From Salinisphaera sp. UBA6602 (GTDB lineage: Bacteria > Pseudomonadota > Gammaproteobacteria > Nevskiales > Salinisphaeraceae): a DNA stretch of 7,956 nt. A program made the position numbers and the translations under genes. The DNA lies in assembly GCA_002433465.1 (NCBI GenBank), contig DJIE01000167.1:10174-18129 (forward strand), read 5' to 3'. Below the pieces are notes generated by a model, which made no database searches, had not been told where the DNA came from, and saw only the letters and a list, made by a program, of their open reading frames with translations. This document shows positions 1 to 6,073 of this stretch, one piece after another (position 1 is the stretch's first letter; every line of letters starts with the position of its first letter).

Positions 1-127
1 TTAGGCCGAAGGCCGTAAGCCAACAAGAACTGCCGAGGGGGTGTTAGCAGCCGAGGGACGAGACGCGGCTTGGCTGCCGCGTTCCATGTTGGATTACGCT
101 TCGCTAATCCACCTACGGCCTACGGTT
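1..127. repeat. Cluster of extragenic palindromes, cut by left edge
   Basis: Three hairpins lie side by side. The first (1-18) pairs TTAGGCC with GGCCgTAA around a GAA loop, with one bulged G. The second (63-82) is a 7-bp stem ACGCGGC/GCCGCGT. The third (90-111) pairs TGGATTA-(C bulge)-GC with GC-TAATCCA around a TTC loop. A tandem CCTACGG duplication follows at 112-125. The first and third hairpins share a design, a trinucleotide GAA/TTC loop and a single bulge beside a TTA/TAA arm, and look like diverged copies of one element in opposite orientation. Resemblance to the extragenic GGATTA...TAATCC repeats found in many proteobacteria is from memory. The cluster lies just past the end of the leftward gene at 184, so it may also help end that transcript. 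No coding function is evident. Confidence 0.6.
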
Positions 128-183
128 CATACCGGGCATGCGTTCGTTTTGCGTGCGTTGGCGGACTGATGGCGCCGGCGCGT

Positions 184-1245
184 TCAATAGACGATACGCA
201 TCGGCAGATCCTCGCTGTCGTATTCCGGCGCTTCGGGCAGCGTGACGGCCTCGTCGTTGGCAATACGCTCGGCGGTGAACAGGCAGGCAAAGGCATCGGC
301 GATATCGTCGTCGCCGGCCTGCTGCTTCGACACCAGGGCGCGAGCGTTGGCAAAGGCATCGCGGCCGAAGTGGGCGGCGATGAGTTCGCGTCGCTGGAGG
401 TGGCCGGTGCTGCTGCGCTTGGGGTCGGCAAGCGCCTCGCCGCCGTTCATGGCCGCAAAGCTGACTTCGGGATGGGTTTCGTACAGACGCGCCTGCCAGT
501 AGGCCGAACGGCGCAGCAGGTCGTCGAGTTCGCGAATCTTGGGCAGCAGGTTGTAGGTCTGGGCCGACAGGCGCTTGCCACAGTATTCGGCGTTGATGGC
601 GCTGGCCTCGCCGTGATCGCGGCCGAGCAACGCCGCGCGTACCGGGGTTGGAAACACGCTGGTCGCGCGCCGGCCGGCCAATAGCTGGCGCGCGGCATGG
701 TCGCAGCCGCGGGTCTGTTGTTCGTCGGCCAGGCCGATGGGCATGTCGATCGCGACCACGGCCGGAGCCAGGCGGTTGAGCAGGTTGGCCAGATCGCGGT
801 CTACGAAGGCACCTTCGTGCGACACCGCGATCCAGCCGCCCGGACAGCCATCGATGCCCACGCATTCACGCAGCCGCCGCTTGTGGCGTCGGTACTCGGC
901 CAGCGGCGTGGCGAACGACAGGGTATAGCCGTCCGGGTCGTGGATATGGAAATAGCGTTCGTCCCAGGGCGCATCGGCCGGCTCGAAATCCGGCTTGAGT
1001 CCTGCCGCGAGCGCCCGTTCGTACTGGGCATCGACGTCGTCGACATAAAATATCGTCAGGCCGCCGCCCGGCCGTGCCTTGTCCCCCGCGCTGAGGTTAA
1101 GAAAGCTCTCGCCGGCATGAAAGCTGGAAAAACCCGCCTCCTCGCCGCCGAATTTCAGCTCGAACCCCAGCCCCCGATAAAAGGCACAGCTGCGTGCCAT
1201 GTCCGTCACGAACAGCGTGACGGCACTGATTTGACGTATCGACAT
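184..1245 (-). CDS. VOC-fold domain fused to DUF429 (predicted RNase H-like nuclease)
   Basis: The product is a 353-residue two-domain protein. Residues 1-115 form a vicinal-oxygen-chelate (glyoxalase/bleomycin-resistance) domain, with the usual first strand, AFYRGLGFEL at 21-30, and the C-terminal HIHDPDGYTLSFATP at 100-114. Residues 129-330 match DUF429, a family predicted to have an RNase H-like fold. Its motifs are VGIDGCPGGW (129-138), AIDMPIGLAD (165-174), YETHPEVSF (255-263) and GDDDIADAFA (311-320), so D132, D167, E256 and the acidic D312-D317 cluster are candidate metal ligands. The junction is a short basic linker (EYRRHKRRLRE). The substrate of either half is unknown. The ATG at 1245 is preferred because the VOC fold starts there; an in-frame GTG at 1284 would add 13 unconserved residues. 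Neither start has a good ribosome binding site. Both domains usually occur as separate proteins, so the fusion is unusual. Longer open frames on the plus strand here are antisense shadows. Confidence 0.88.
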   Translation of the reverse strand: MSIRQISAVTLFVTDMARSCAFYRGLGFELKFGGEEAGFSSFHAGESFLNLSAGDKARPGGGLTIFYVDDVDAQYERALAAGLKPDFEPADAPWDERYFHIHDPDGYTLSFATPLAEYRRHKRRLRECVGIDGCPGGWIAVSHEGAFVDRDLANLLNRLAPAVVAIDMPIGLADEQQTRGCDHAARQLLAGRRATSVFPTPVRAALLGRDHGEASAINAEYCGKRLSAQTYNLLPKIRELDDLLRRSAYWQARLYETHPEVSFAAMNGGEALADPKRSSTGHLQRRELIAAHFGRDAFANARALVSKQQAGDDDIADAFACLFTAERIANDEAVTLPEAPEYDSEDLPMRIVY

Positions 1246-1357
1246 GGCGAGATAGTGCGACGCCCTCGGATTGGAGGCAAGCACTGTATTTCGGACGGCG
1301 CCCGGCGGTGCGCTCGTCGCGCGGGGTGGTATGGTCGAAAGCGTTCAACCAAAACTC

Positions 1358-1362
1358 AGGAG
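1358..1362 (+). promoter_or_regulatory. Ribosome binding site deciding the ADH start
   Basis: AGGAG lies 9 bases upstream of the ATG at 1372, which is ideal spacing. The next in-frame ATG, at 1381, would be 18 bases away, so 1372 is the better start. The same open frame runs upstream to 697 without a stop, but that part is antisense to the VOC-DUF429 gene and is not coding. Confidence 0.75.
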
Positions 1363-1371
1363 CTGGGTGAC

Positions 1372-2388
1372 ATGGCGCAAATGAAGGTGGCTCAGATCAA
1401 TGCGGCGGGCGGCGACTTCCAACTGGTCGATCGGCATATTCCCGATCCGGGCGCGGCCCAGGTTCGGGTTCGTATCGAAGCCTGCGGGATTTGTCATTCC
1501 GATGCCTTCGTCAAGGAAGGCGGTTTTCCGGGGCTCGATTATCCGCGCGTGCCCGGCCACGAAGTCGCCGGGGTGATCGACGCGGTCGGCGACGATGTCG
1601 ACCACTGGCAGGTGGGCCAGCGCGTGGGCGTGGGCTGGCATGGTGGGCATTGTTTTGCCTGTGACTCCTGCCGGCGCGGCGATTTCGTCACCTGTGCCCA
1701 TCAGCAGATCTGCGGCATTTCCTACGACGGCGGCTACGCGGAATACATGATCGCGCCGGCCGAGGCGCTGGTTGCCATTCCCGATGCCCTGTCCTCGGTC
1801 GCGGCCGCACCGCTGCTGTGTGCCGGGGTGACCACCTACAATGCGCTACGCAACTCGGGCGCGCAGCCCGGCGACGTGGTGGCGGTGCTCGGCGTGGGCG
1901 GGCTGGGGCATCTGGCCGTTCAATATGCCTATGCGATGGGCTTTCATACCGTCGCCCTGTCGCGTGGAACCGACAAAAAGGAGCTCGCGCTCGACCTCGG
2001 CGCGGATACCTATATCGATACCGAAGCACAGGACGCCGCCGAGGCACTGCAGGCGCTTGGCGGCGCGCGGGTGATTCTGGCCACTGCCCCGAACCCCAAG
2101 CTGATGAGTTCGGTTATCGACGGGCTGGGCGTGAACGGCCAGCTGCTGGTGGTGGGGGCTTCGCCCGAGCCGATCGAGGTATCCCCGTTCCAGCTGCTCA
2201 TGGCACGGCGCAGCGTGGCCGGGCATCCGAGCGGTGCGCCCCAGGATTCCCAGGACACGCTGGGTTTTTCGGCGCTGCGCGATATCGAAACCCGGATCGA
2301 GACCTATCCGCTGGCCGAGGTCAACGAAGCCTATGCCCGCATGATCAGCAACGAAGCGCGTTTTCGCGTGGTGTTGACGATGGGCTGA
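1372..2388 (+). CDS. Zinc-dependent alcohol dehydrogenase, medium-chain (MDR) family, AdhP/CAD-like
   Basis: A 338-residue cytosolic enzyme expected to interconvert alcohols and aldehydes using NAD(P)(H). The N-terminal GroES-like domain carries the catalytic zinc ligands C41 (in CGICHSD), H63 (in PGHE) and C150 (in PLLCAGVTTY). The structural zinc lobe is complete, with C94, C97, C100 and C108 in the usual spacing. The Rossmann domain has LGVGGLGHLAVQ at 173-184. The residue ending the second beta strand is serine followed by arginine (S197-R198), not the aspartate typical of strict NAD enzymes, which hints at NADP(H); that is inference. Length is normal for the AdhP/cinnamyl-alcohol-dehydrogenase-like group. 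The physiological substrate cannot be read from the sequence. It is transcribed alone: the upstream gene diverges and the downstream gene converges. No convincing sigma-70 promoter was found in the 126 bp upstream. Confidence 0.95.
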   Translation: MAQMKVAQINAAGGDFQLVDRHIPDPGAAQVRVRIEACGICHSDAFVKEGGFPGLDYPRVPGHEVAGVIDAVGDDVDHWQVGQRVGVGWHGGHCFACDSCRRGDFVTCAHQQICGISYDGGYAEYMIAPAEALVAIPDALSSVAAAPLLCAGVTTYNALRNSGAQPGDVVAVLGVGGLGHLAVQYAYAMGFHTVALSRGTDKKELALDLGADTYIDTEAQDAAEALQALGGARVILATAPNPKLMSSVIDGLGVNGQLLVVGASPEPIEVSPFQLLMARRSVAGHPSGAPQDSQDTLGFSALRDIETRIETYPLAEVNEAYARMISNEARFRVVLTMG

Positions 2389-2401
2389 GGCGTACGCATG
2401 C

Positions 2402-2427
2402 GGGGCGCGGCGTAGCTGTCGCGCCCC
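2402..2427 (+). terminator. Hairpin after the ADH gene, possible terminator
   Basis: GGGGCGCG pairs with CGCGCCCC and can extend by a G-T and a C-G pair to a 10-bp stem with a GTAGCT loop. It begins 13 bases after the ADH stop. No T-tract follows, so it is a strong stem but not a classic intrinsic terminator. It may act as a 3' stabilising stem. Confidence 0.5.
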
Positions 2428-2468
2428 TGGATATCGGCATGGGGTGCCGGCTTAGTCGAAATCGACAA

Positions 2469-2485
2469 GCGTCGCCCTACGACGC
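2469..2485 (-). terminator. Hairpin overlapping the stop of the small VOC gene
   Basis: Read on the minus strand, GCGTCG-TAGGG-CGACGC is a 6-bp perfect stem whose loop contains the TAG stop of the VOC gene. The bases after it (TTGTCGATTTCG) are only mildly T-rich. A second small palindrome, GTCGA-AA-TCGAC at 2455-2466, follows directly. Together these may end the leftward transcript. Confidence 0.35.
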
Positions 2486-2806
2486 CGGTTCACGCAGCTC
2501 GACCTTGCGGCCATCCGGATCGCGCACGATATAAATCCGTGTGCCATCGAATTCGCGCGTGGTGGTTTCCGGCGCCTGCGCTAGCGATTGCGGTACGTGT
2601 TTTACCCTAAAGCCCAGGCGGGTGTTGCCGAGTGCTTCGTTCGCCGCCGCCGGGTATAGCTCGAATACGAAACCAGCGTCCTCGGCGGCATAGTGACGCG
2701 GCCCGGTGCCGTGTTTTTCCGCGACGAAGCGAAAGCCGAGGCTTTCGTAGAACTGACGGCTCGTTTCCAGCTGCTGGCAGCGCAATACGAGCAGGTCGAG
2801 TTGCAT
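2477..2806 (-). CDS. Small single-domain VOC family protein (glyoxalase/bleomycin-resistance fold)
   Basis: A 109-residue protein made of one VOC domain; such proteins normally dimerise. Visible family features are SRQFYESLGFRF (16-27), a KHGTGPRHYA segment (31-40), GFVFELYP (45-52) and the terminal RDPDGRKVEL (95-104). E49 and E103 sit where VOC metal-binding glutamates usually lie, but the histidine often found in the first strand is absent, so metal dependence and glyoxalase activity are doubtful. The KHGxGPxHYA subgroup is common in bacteria and has no assigned substrate that I know of. The start at 2806 is 6 bases after the stop of the upstream gene, with no clear ribosome binding site, which suggests translational coupling. 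It is the second VOC domain in this window; the first is in the VOC-DUF429 fusion. Confidence 0.88.
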   Translation of the reverse strand: MQLDLLVLRCQQLETSRQFYESLGFRFVAEKHGTGPRHYAAEDAGFVFELYPAAANEALGNTRLGFRVKHVPQSLAQAPETTTREFDGTRIYIVRDPDGRKVELREPAS

Positions 2807-2812
2807 GGGGGC

Positions 2813-3229
2813 CTAGAACAGCGACTGCTGCGGATCGGGCCGATAGGCGCCAAAGCGGCCGAATTGCTCGCAGGCGCGCGCCAGATGGTTGGCGATGCTC
2901 GACAGCGCGGTGATATCGGCAAAGTCGAGTTCGGCGATCAGGCCGTGCACCCGCTCGCGCTCGTTATCGGAGGCCGCCTGCAGCGCCGTGGTGAGCAGGG
3001 TCTGATCCAGCGGCTCGAAGCGCTCCGGATATTTCCAGGCCACGAGTTCGGCCGGTCGATCGAGCTGGGCGGCAAAGGCCTGATCGTGCAGTAGCCGGGC
3101 CGCGGTTTGCAGGTCCGCGCCGTGGCCGGCCGCGTGCTGGCGCCGGGCGAACTCCTGGCAGGCCTCGGCGTCCACGCTCGCCATGCCGGCCAGCAGGCTG
3201 TTCATGGGGGTGTCTTCGGTATAGGCCAT
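2813..3229 (-). CDS. Uncharacterised protein, 138 residues
   Basis: I do not recognise this family. The predicted protein is soluble and mostly helical: no membrane segment, no signal peptide, two cysteines (C24, C120), and an aromatic centre VAWKYPERFEP around residues 63-73. It is followed 6 bp later by the small VOC gene, so the two are probably co-transcribed. G/C-rich third positions and the tight coupling support it as a real gene. The start is uncertain. ATG 3229 is annotated; ATG 3205 (130 residues) has a weak GAAG eight bases upstream and is equally possible, and 3184 is a third option. The open frame continues to 3958, but that extension is antisense to htpG and is rejected. A candidate promoter containing a perfect palindrome lies 31-59 bases upstream of 3229. 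Confidence 0.7.
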   Translation of the reverse strand: MAYTEDTPMNSLLAGMASVDAEACQEFARRQHAAGHGADLQTAARLLHDQAFAAQLDRPAELVAWKYPERFEPLDQTLLTTALQAASDNERERVHGLIAELDFADITALSSIANHLARACEQFGRFGAYRPDPQQSLF

Positions 3230-3259
3230 GGGCACGCCGGCTGAAAACTGGGAGCGCGC

Positions 3260-3288
3260 ATCATCCGGACACGGGCCCGTGAGTGCAA
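3260..3288 (-). promoter_or_regulatory. Candidate leftward promoter with a 12-bp palindrome in its spacer
   Basis: On the minus strand TTGCAC (3288-3283) and GATGAT (3265-3260) are separated by exactly 17 bases; they match the sigma-70 -35 and -10 consensus at 3 of 6 and 4 of 6 positions. The perfect palindrome CACGGGCCCGTG at 3270-3281 lies entirely inside the spacer, a common position for a repressor operator. A start near 3253 would give a short leader to the gene beginning at 3229. The boxes are weak; the palindrome is seen directly. Confidence 0.35.
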
Positions 3289-3318
3289 GGGCCGAATGCC
3301 GCTGTGCAGCACGTAGCG

Positions 3319-3345
3319 CTTGAAAACGGCGTTGACGGGCCACAC
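3319..3345 (+). promoter_or_regulatory. Putative sigma-32 (heat-shock) promoter of htpG
   Basis: CTTGAAA at 3319-3325 is an exact match to the sigma-32 -35 element. Twelve bases later GGCCACAC (3338-3345) matches the CCCCATnT -10 element only in part (CCA in the centre). A TTGACG at 3332-3337 could serve as a sigma-70 -35, but no good -10 lies 16-18 bases after it. Heat-shock control of htpG is established in Escherichia coli, which supports the call. The transcript would start about 65 bases before the ATG. Confidence 0.45.
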
Positions 3346-3351
3346 TCAAGG

Positions 3352-3383
3352 CTATCAAGGCGATAGTTTGTCGAGTGATCGCC
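3352..3383 (+). other. Two mutually exclusive hairpins in the htpG leader
   Basis: CTATC (3352-3356) can pair with GATAG (3362-3366). Alternatively GGCGAT (3359-3364) can pair with ATCGCC (3378-3383). The two stems share bases 3362-3364 and cannot form together. They lie in the predicted untranslated leader. Whether they act as a temperature- or factor-sensitive switch is speculation, and stems this short also occur by chance. Confidence 0.3.
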
Positions 3384-3418
3384 GCCCATACACCGTTCAA
3401 CAACGATTCAATACCGCC

Positions 3419-5338
3419 ATGAGCGAAAACCAGAACACCGAAACCCGTGGCTTTCAGGCCGAGGTCAAGCAGCTGCTGCAGCTGATGATCCATTCGATGT
3501 ATTCGAACAAGGAGGTCTTCGCCCGCGAGCTGATCTCCAACGCCTCCGACGCGCTGGATACGCTGCGCTTCGAGGGTCTGAAGAACGATGCCCTGTTCGA
3601 AAACGATCCCGAACTCAAGATCTGGATCGATTACGACAAGGACGCCCGTACCGTCACTATCGGTGACAGCGGCATCGGCATGACCCGCGAGCAGGTCATC
3701 GACCGCTTGGGCACCATCGCCAAGTCCGGCACGCGCGCATTCCTGGATTCGCTTTCCGGCGATGAGAAAAAAGACGCGCATCTGATCGGCCAGTTCGGTG
3801 TCGGTTTCTATTCGGCCTTCATCGTCGCCGAAAAGGTCGTGGTGGATACCCGCCACGGCGGCGAATCCGAAGGCGTGCGCTGGACTTCGGACGGCGGCGG
3901 CGAGTACACGCTGGAAGCCAGCGACAAGGAAAAACGCGGTACCGAAGTCACGCTGCATCTGCGCGAAGGCGAGGACGAGTTCCTCGACGACTGGCGTCTA
4001 CGCCATCTCGTGCGCACCTATTCGGACCATATCGCCTTCCCGATCATGATGCGCGAGCAACTGTCCGAGGAAGACGAGAAAGAGGGCAAGGAAGCCGGCT
4101 GGGAACAGGTCAACCGCGGTGCGCCGCTGTGGACCCAGCCCAAGTCCGAAATCTCGGCCGAAGACTATGCCGAGTTCTACAAGCACACCTGCCACGACTA
4201 CGAAGACCCGCTGACCTGGACCCACAACAAGGTCGAAGGCAGCCAGGAATATACGAACCTGCTCTATATTCCCAAGCGCGCGCCCTATGACCTGTTCGAC
4301 CCGAACGGCAAGGCGCACGGCGTGAAGCTGTACGTGCAGCGCGTGTTCATCATGGACGATGCCGAGAAGCTCATGCCGCGCTATATGCGCTTCGTGAAGG
4401 GCGTCATCGATTCCAATGACCTGCCGTTGAACGTCTCCCGAGAAATCCTGCAAAACAACCAGCTGTTGGACAAGATTCGGGCCGGCTCGGTGAAGAAGGT
4501 GCTCGGCCTGCTCGAGTCGATGGCCAGGGACGACGAAGAGCCCGAGAAGTACAAGACGTTCTGGAACGAATTCGGCCAGGTGCTGAAAGAAGGCATCGTC
4601 GAAGACCACGAAAACCAGGCCAAGATCGCCAAGCTGCTGCGCTTCAAGACCACCCGCGACGAAAGCGCGGATCCGGGCGTAGCGCTGGACGAGTACATTG
4701 CCCGCATGGCCGAAGGCCAGGACAAGATCTACTACATCACCGCGGACACGCTGGCCGAGGCCAAGCACAGCCCGCATCTCGAAATCTTCAAGAAGAAGGA
4801 TATCGAGGTGCTGCTGCTCACCGACCGCGTCGATGAATGGGTCATGGCCCATATGACCGAATACGAAGGCAAGACCTTCCAGTCGGTTGCCAAGGGTGCG
4901 CTCGATCTCGGCGATGCCGAAACCGAGGAAGAAAAGGCCGAACAGGCCAAGCTCGAAGAGGAATCCAAGGACCTGGTCGAGCGCGTCAAGAAGGCGCTGG
5001 GCGAACGCGTAAACGAAGTGCGCGTGACCCATCGTCTGACCGATTCGCCCGCCTGCCTGGTGGCTGACGAGCACGGTATTTCGGCGCATCTGGAACGGAT
5101 TCTCAAGGAAGCCGGTCAGGAGATGCCCAATACCGCGCCGCATCTGGAAATCAACCCGACGCACCCGCTGGTCGAGAAGCTCGCCAGCGAGCAGGGCGAA
5201 GACGAGTTCGATGCCTTTTCGCAGCTGCTGTTCGAACAGGCCGTGCTGGCTGAAGGCGGCGAACTGGACGATCCGGCCACGTTCGTGCGCCGCATGAACC
5301 AGATGCTGCTGGCGGTATCCAAGGGCGCGGCCGCCTAG
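3419..5338 (+). CDS. htpG: Molecular chaperone HtpG (bacterial Hsp90)
   Basis: A 639-residue cytosolic homodimeric ATP-driven chaperone, slightly longer than the 624-residue Escherichia coli protein. It remodels client proteins together with the DnaK system. The N-terminal GHKL ATPase domain (about 1-220) shows the catalytic E37 and N41 in RELISNASDALDTLRF, D83 in GDSGIGMT (82-89), the lid segment GTIAKSGTRAFLDSL (98-112) and the glycine-rich GQFGVGFYSAF (124-134). A charged linker rich in E/D/K (about 215-228) leads to the middle domain, which carries the ATP-contacting arginine R341 in NVSREILQNN (338-347). The C-terminal dimerisation domain ends at the TAG at 5338; there is no eukaryote-type MEEVD tail. 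The ATG at 3419 fits the family N-terminus, but no clear Shine-Dalgarno lies before it. The frame is open upstream to 3320, but that stretch is leader. A sigma-32-like promoter and a strong terminator bracket it as a single-gene unit. Confidence 0.98.
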   Translation: MSENQNTETRGFQAEVKQLLQLMIHSMYSNKEVFARELISNASDALDTLRFEGLKNDALFENDPELKIWIDYDKDARTVTIGDSGIGMTREQVIDRLGTIAKSGTRAFLDSLSGDEKKDAHLIGQFGVGFYSAFIVAEKVVVDTRHGGESEGVRWTSDGGGEYTLEASDKEKRGTEVTLHLREGEDEFLDDWRLRHLVRTYSDHIAFPIMMREQLSEEDEKEGKEAGWEQVNRGAPLWTQPKSEISAEDYAEFYKHTCHDYEDPLTWTHNKVEGSQEYTNLLYIPKRAPYDLFDPNGKAHGVKLYVQRVFIMDDAEKLMPRYMRFVKGVIDSNDLPLNVSREILQNNQLLDKIRAGSVKKVLGLLESMARDDEEPEKYKTFWNEFGQVLKEGIVEDHENQAKIAKLLRFKTTRDESADPGVALDEYIARMAEGQDKIYYITADTLAEAKHSPHLEIFKKKDIEVLLLTDRVDEWVMAHMTEYEGKTFQSVAKGALDLGDAETEEEKAEQAKLEEESKDLVERVKKALGERVNEVRVTHRLTDSPACLVADEHGISAHLERILKEAGQEMPNTAPHLEINPTHPLVEKLASEQGEDEFDAFSQLLFEQAVLAEGGELDDPATFVRRMNQMLLAVSKGAAA

Positions 5339-5343
5339 GGCCT

Positions 5344-5396
5344 GTGTACCGGCCGCAAGTCGGTTGGTATGAACGACATACGACCCCGCTGTACAC
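5344..5396 (+). repeat. Nested inverted repeats between the htpG stop and its terminator
   Basis: GTGTAC (5344-5349) is the inverse of GTACAC (5391-5396), and between them GTATG (5367-5371) pairs with CATAC (5377-5381) around AACGA. The outer arm starts 6 bases after the stop codon and ends where the terminator stem begins. It may simply be part of the 3' end structure of the htpG mRNA. Confidence 0.35.
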
Positions 5397-5419
5397 GAGG
5401 CCCGCATCCGCGGGCCTCG
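5396..5419 (+). terminator. Intrinsic terminator of htpG
   Basis: A perfect 10-bp stem CGAGGCCCGC/GCGGGCCTCG closes an ATCC tetraloop and is followed by CTCGTTTGCT. The stem is very stable, the T-run only three bases. It sits 57 bases after the htpG stop and before the next rightward gene, separating the two units. Confidence 0.75.
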
Positions 5420-5480
5420 CTCGTTTGCTACGTTGCAGGCATAGTGCGTGTTAGATGCACGAGTGGGTTCGAGCAACAAC

Positions 5481-5484
5481 GAGG
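5481..5484 (+). promoter_or_regulatory. Ribosome binding site for the secreted-protein gene
   Basis: GAGG ends 10 bases before the ATG at 5495. It supports that start over the longer open frame from 5369, which would run through the htpG terminator and place residues in front of the signal peptide. Confidence 0.55.
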
Positions 5485-5494
5485 TAGAACGAAC

Positions 5495-6067
5495 ATGGCA
5501 CGACATCTTTGGACTTGTGCGGCGCTTGGTTTGCTGGCGCTTTGTATTGCGCCCCTGGCTTCGGCCCAGACGGTCTCGATCGGCGGCACCAGCCTGGAAC
5601 TTGGCGCCTCGCGTGCGGATACGCTGGCCATCGCCAATGCCCATTTCAATACGGTGCCGGCCCAGGCCGAGGGCCAGTACATGCTCTTTCCCAAGCAGGG
5701 CCCCGTGATCGTCGGCCGCGACACCTACGGCAAACCGGTGGGTACGCTGACCATTCGCGATGATCGGCTCACCCGCGTGTCGCGCAATCTCGGCTCGTTT
5801 CGAAGCGAAGACGGCGAACAGGCCATCGAGAATCTGATCGCCACCTTCGCACGTGCGCCCAATCAGGGCGATACGCCTGCAGTTCGCACCGATACCGGTG
5901 TCAGCGGCGACGCCAGTACCTCGCGCGTGTACTTCAGCTATCCGGATCGCGCGATTCAGATCGTGCTCTACCGGCCGAACAATCGCTCCGGCCTGGCGAC
6001 GATCGATATCACCGAGCAGTACGCACTGCGTCCCGGTACGGTCGGCAACGCTCGCAAGCAGCGCTAG
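5495..6067 (+). CDS. Exported protein of unknown function, 190 residues
   Basis: The N-terminus is a typical Sec signal peptide: short basic start (MARH), hydrophobic core (about residues 9-20) and an AxA site, with likely cleavage A24|Q25. The cysteine at 17 is not in a lipobox, so a soluble periplasmic or secreted protein is more likely than a lipoprotein. The mature part (about 166 residues) has no cysteine and no further membrane segment. It alternates beta-like stretches (VGTLTIRDDRLTRVS, 82-96; SRVYFSYPDRAIQIVLYRP, 144-162) with a helix-like EQAIENLIATFAR (109-121), and ends in a basic NARKQR tail. I do not recognise the family. It begins 76 bases after the htpG terminator, so it should have its own promoter, though none was convincing by eye. 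Six bases separate its stop from the start of the DUF2489 gene, so the two are likely co-transcribed. Confidence 0.85.
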   Translation: MARHLWTCAALGLLALCIAPLASAQTVSIGGTSLELGASRADTLAIANAHFNTVPAQAEGQYMLFPKQGPVIVGRDTYGKPVGTLTIRDDRLTRVSRNLGSFRSEDGEQAIENLIATFARAPNQGDTPAVRTDTGVSGDASTSRVYFSYPDRAIQIVLYRPNNRSGLATIDITEQYALRPGTVGNARKQR

Positions 6068-6073
6068 GCGGTG

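Noticed and set aside
1..127. CRISPR-like array from the repeated hairpins
   Set aside because: The copies differ in sequence and orientation, spacing is irregular and no cas gene is present.
70..684. 204-codon plus-strand frame over the DUF429 region
   Set aside because: It is the shadow of the minus-strand gene, which has family motifs in its own frame; the plus frame also begins inside the palindromic repeat.
1330..1335. TATGGT as a -10 box for the alcohol dehydrogenase
   Set aside because: No acceptable -35 lies 16-18 bases upstream, and a 4-of-6 match is expected by chance.
697..1371. Open frame upstream of and in phase with the alcohol dehydrogenase
   Set aside because: It is antisense to the VOC-DUF429 gene. 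The ADH N-terminus and a good ribosome binding site place the start at 1372.
3230..3958. Upstream extension of the 138-residue minus-strand gene to 3958
   Set aside because: It is antisense to the conserved start of htpG and crosses the divergent promoter region; its translation shows no recognisable domain.
5507..5545. Lipoprotein signal in the exported protein (cysteine at residue 17)
   Set aside because: The residue before the cysteine is leucine, not Gly/Ala/Ser, so there is no lipobox; an AxA cleavage site follows at residue 24.
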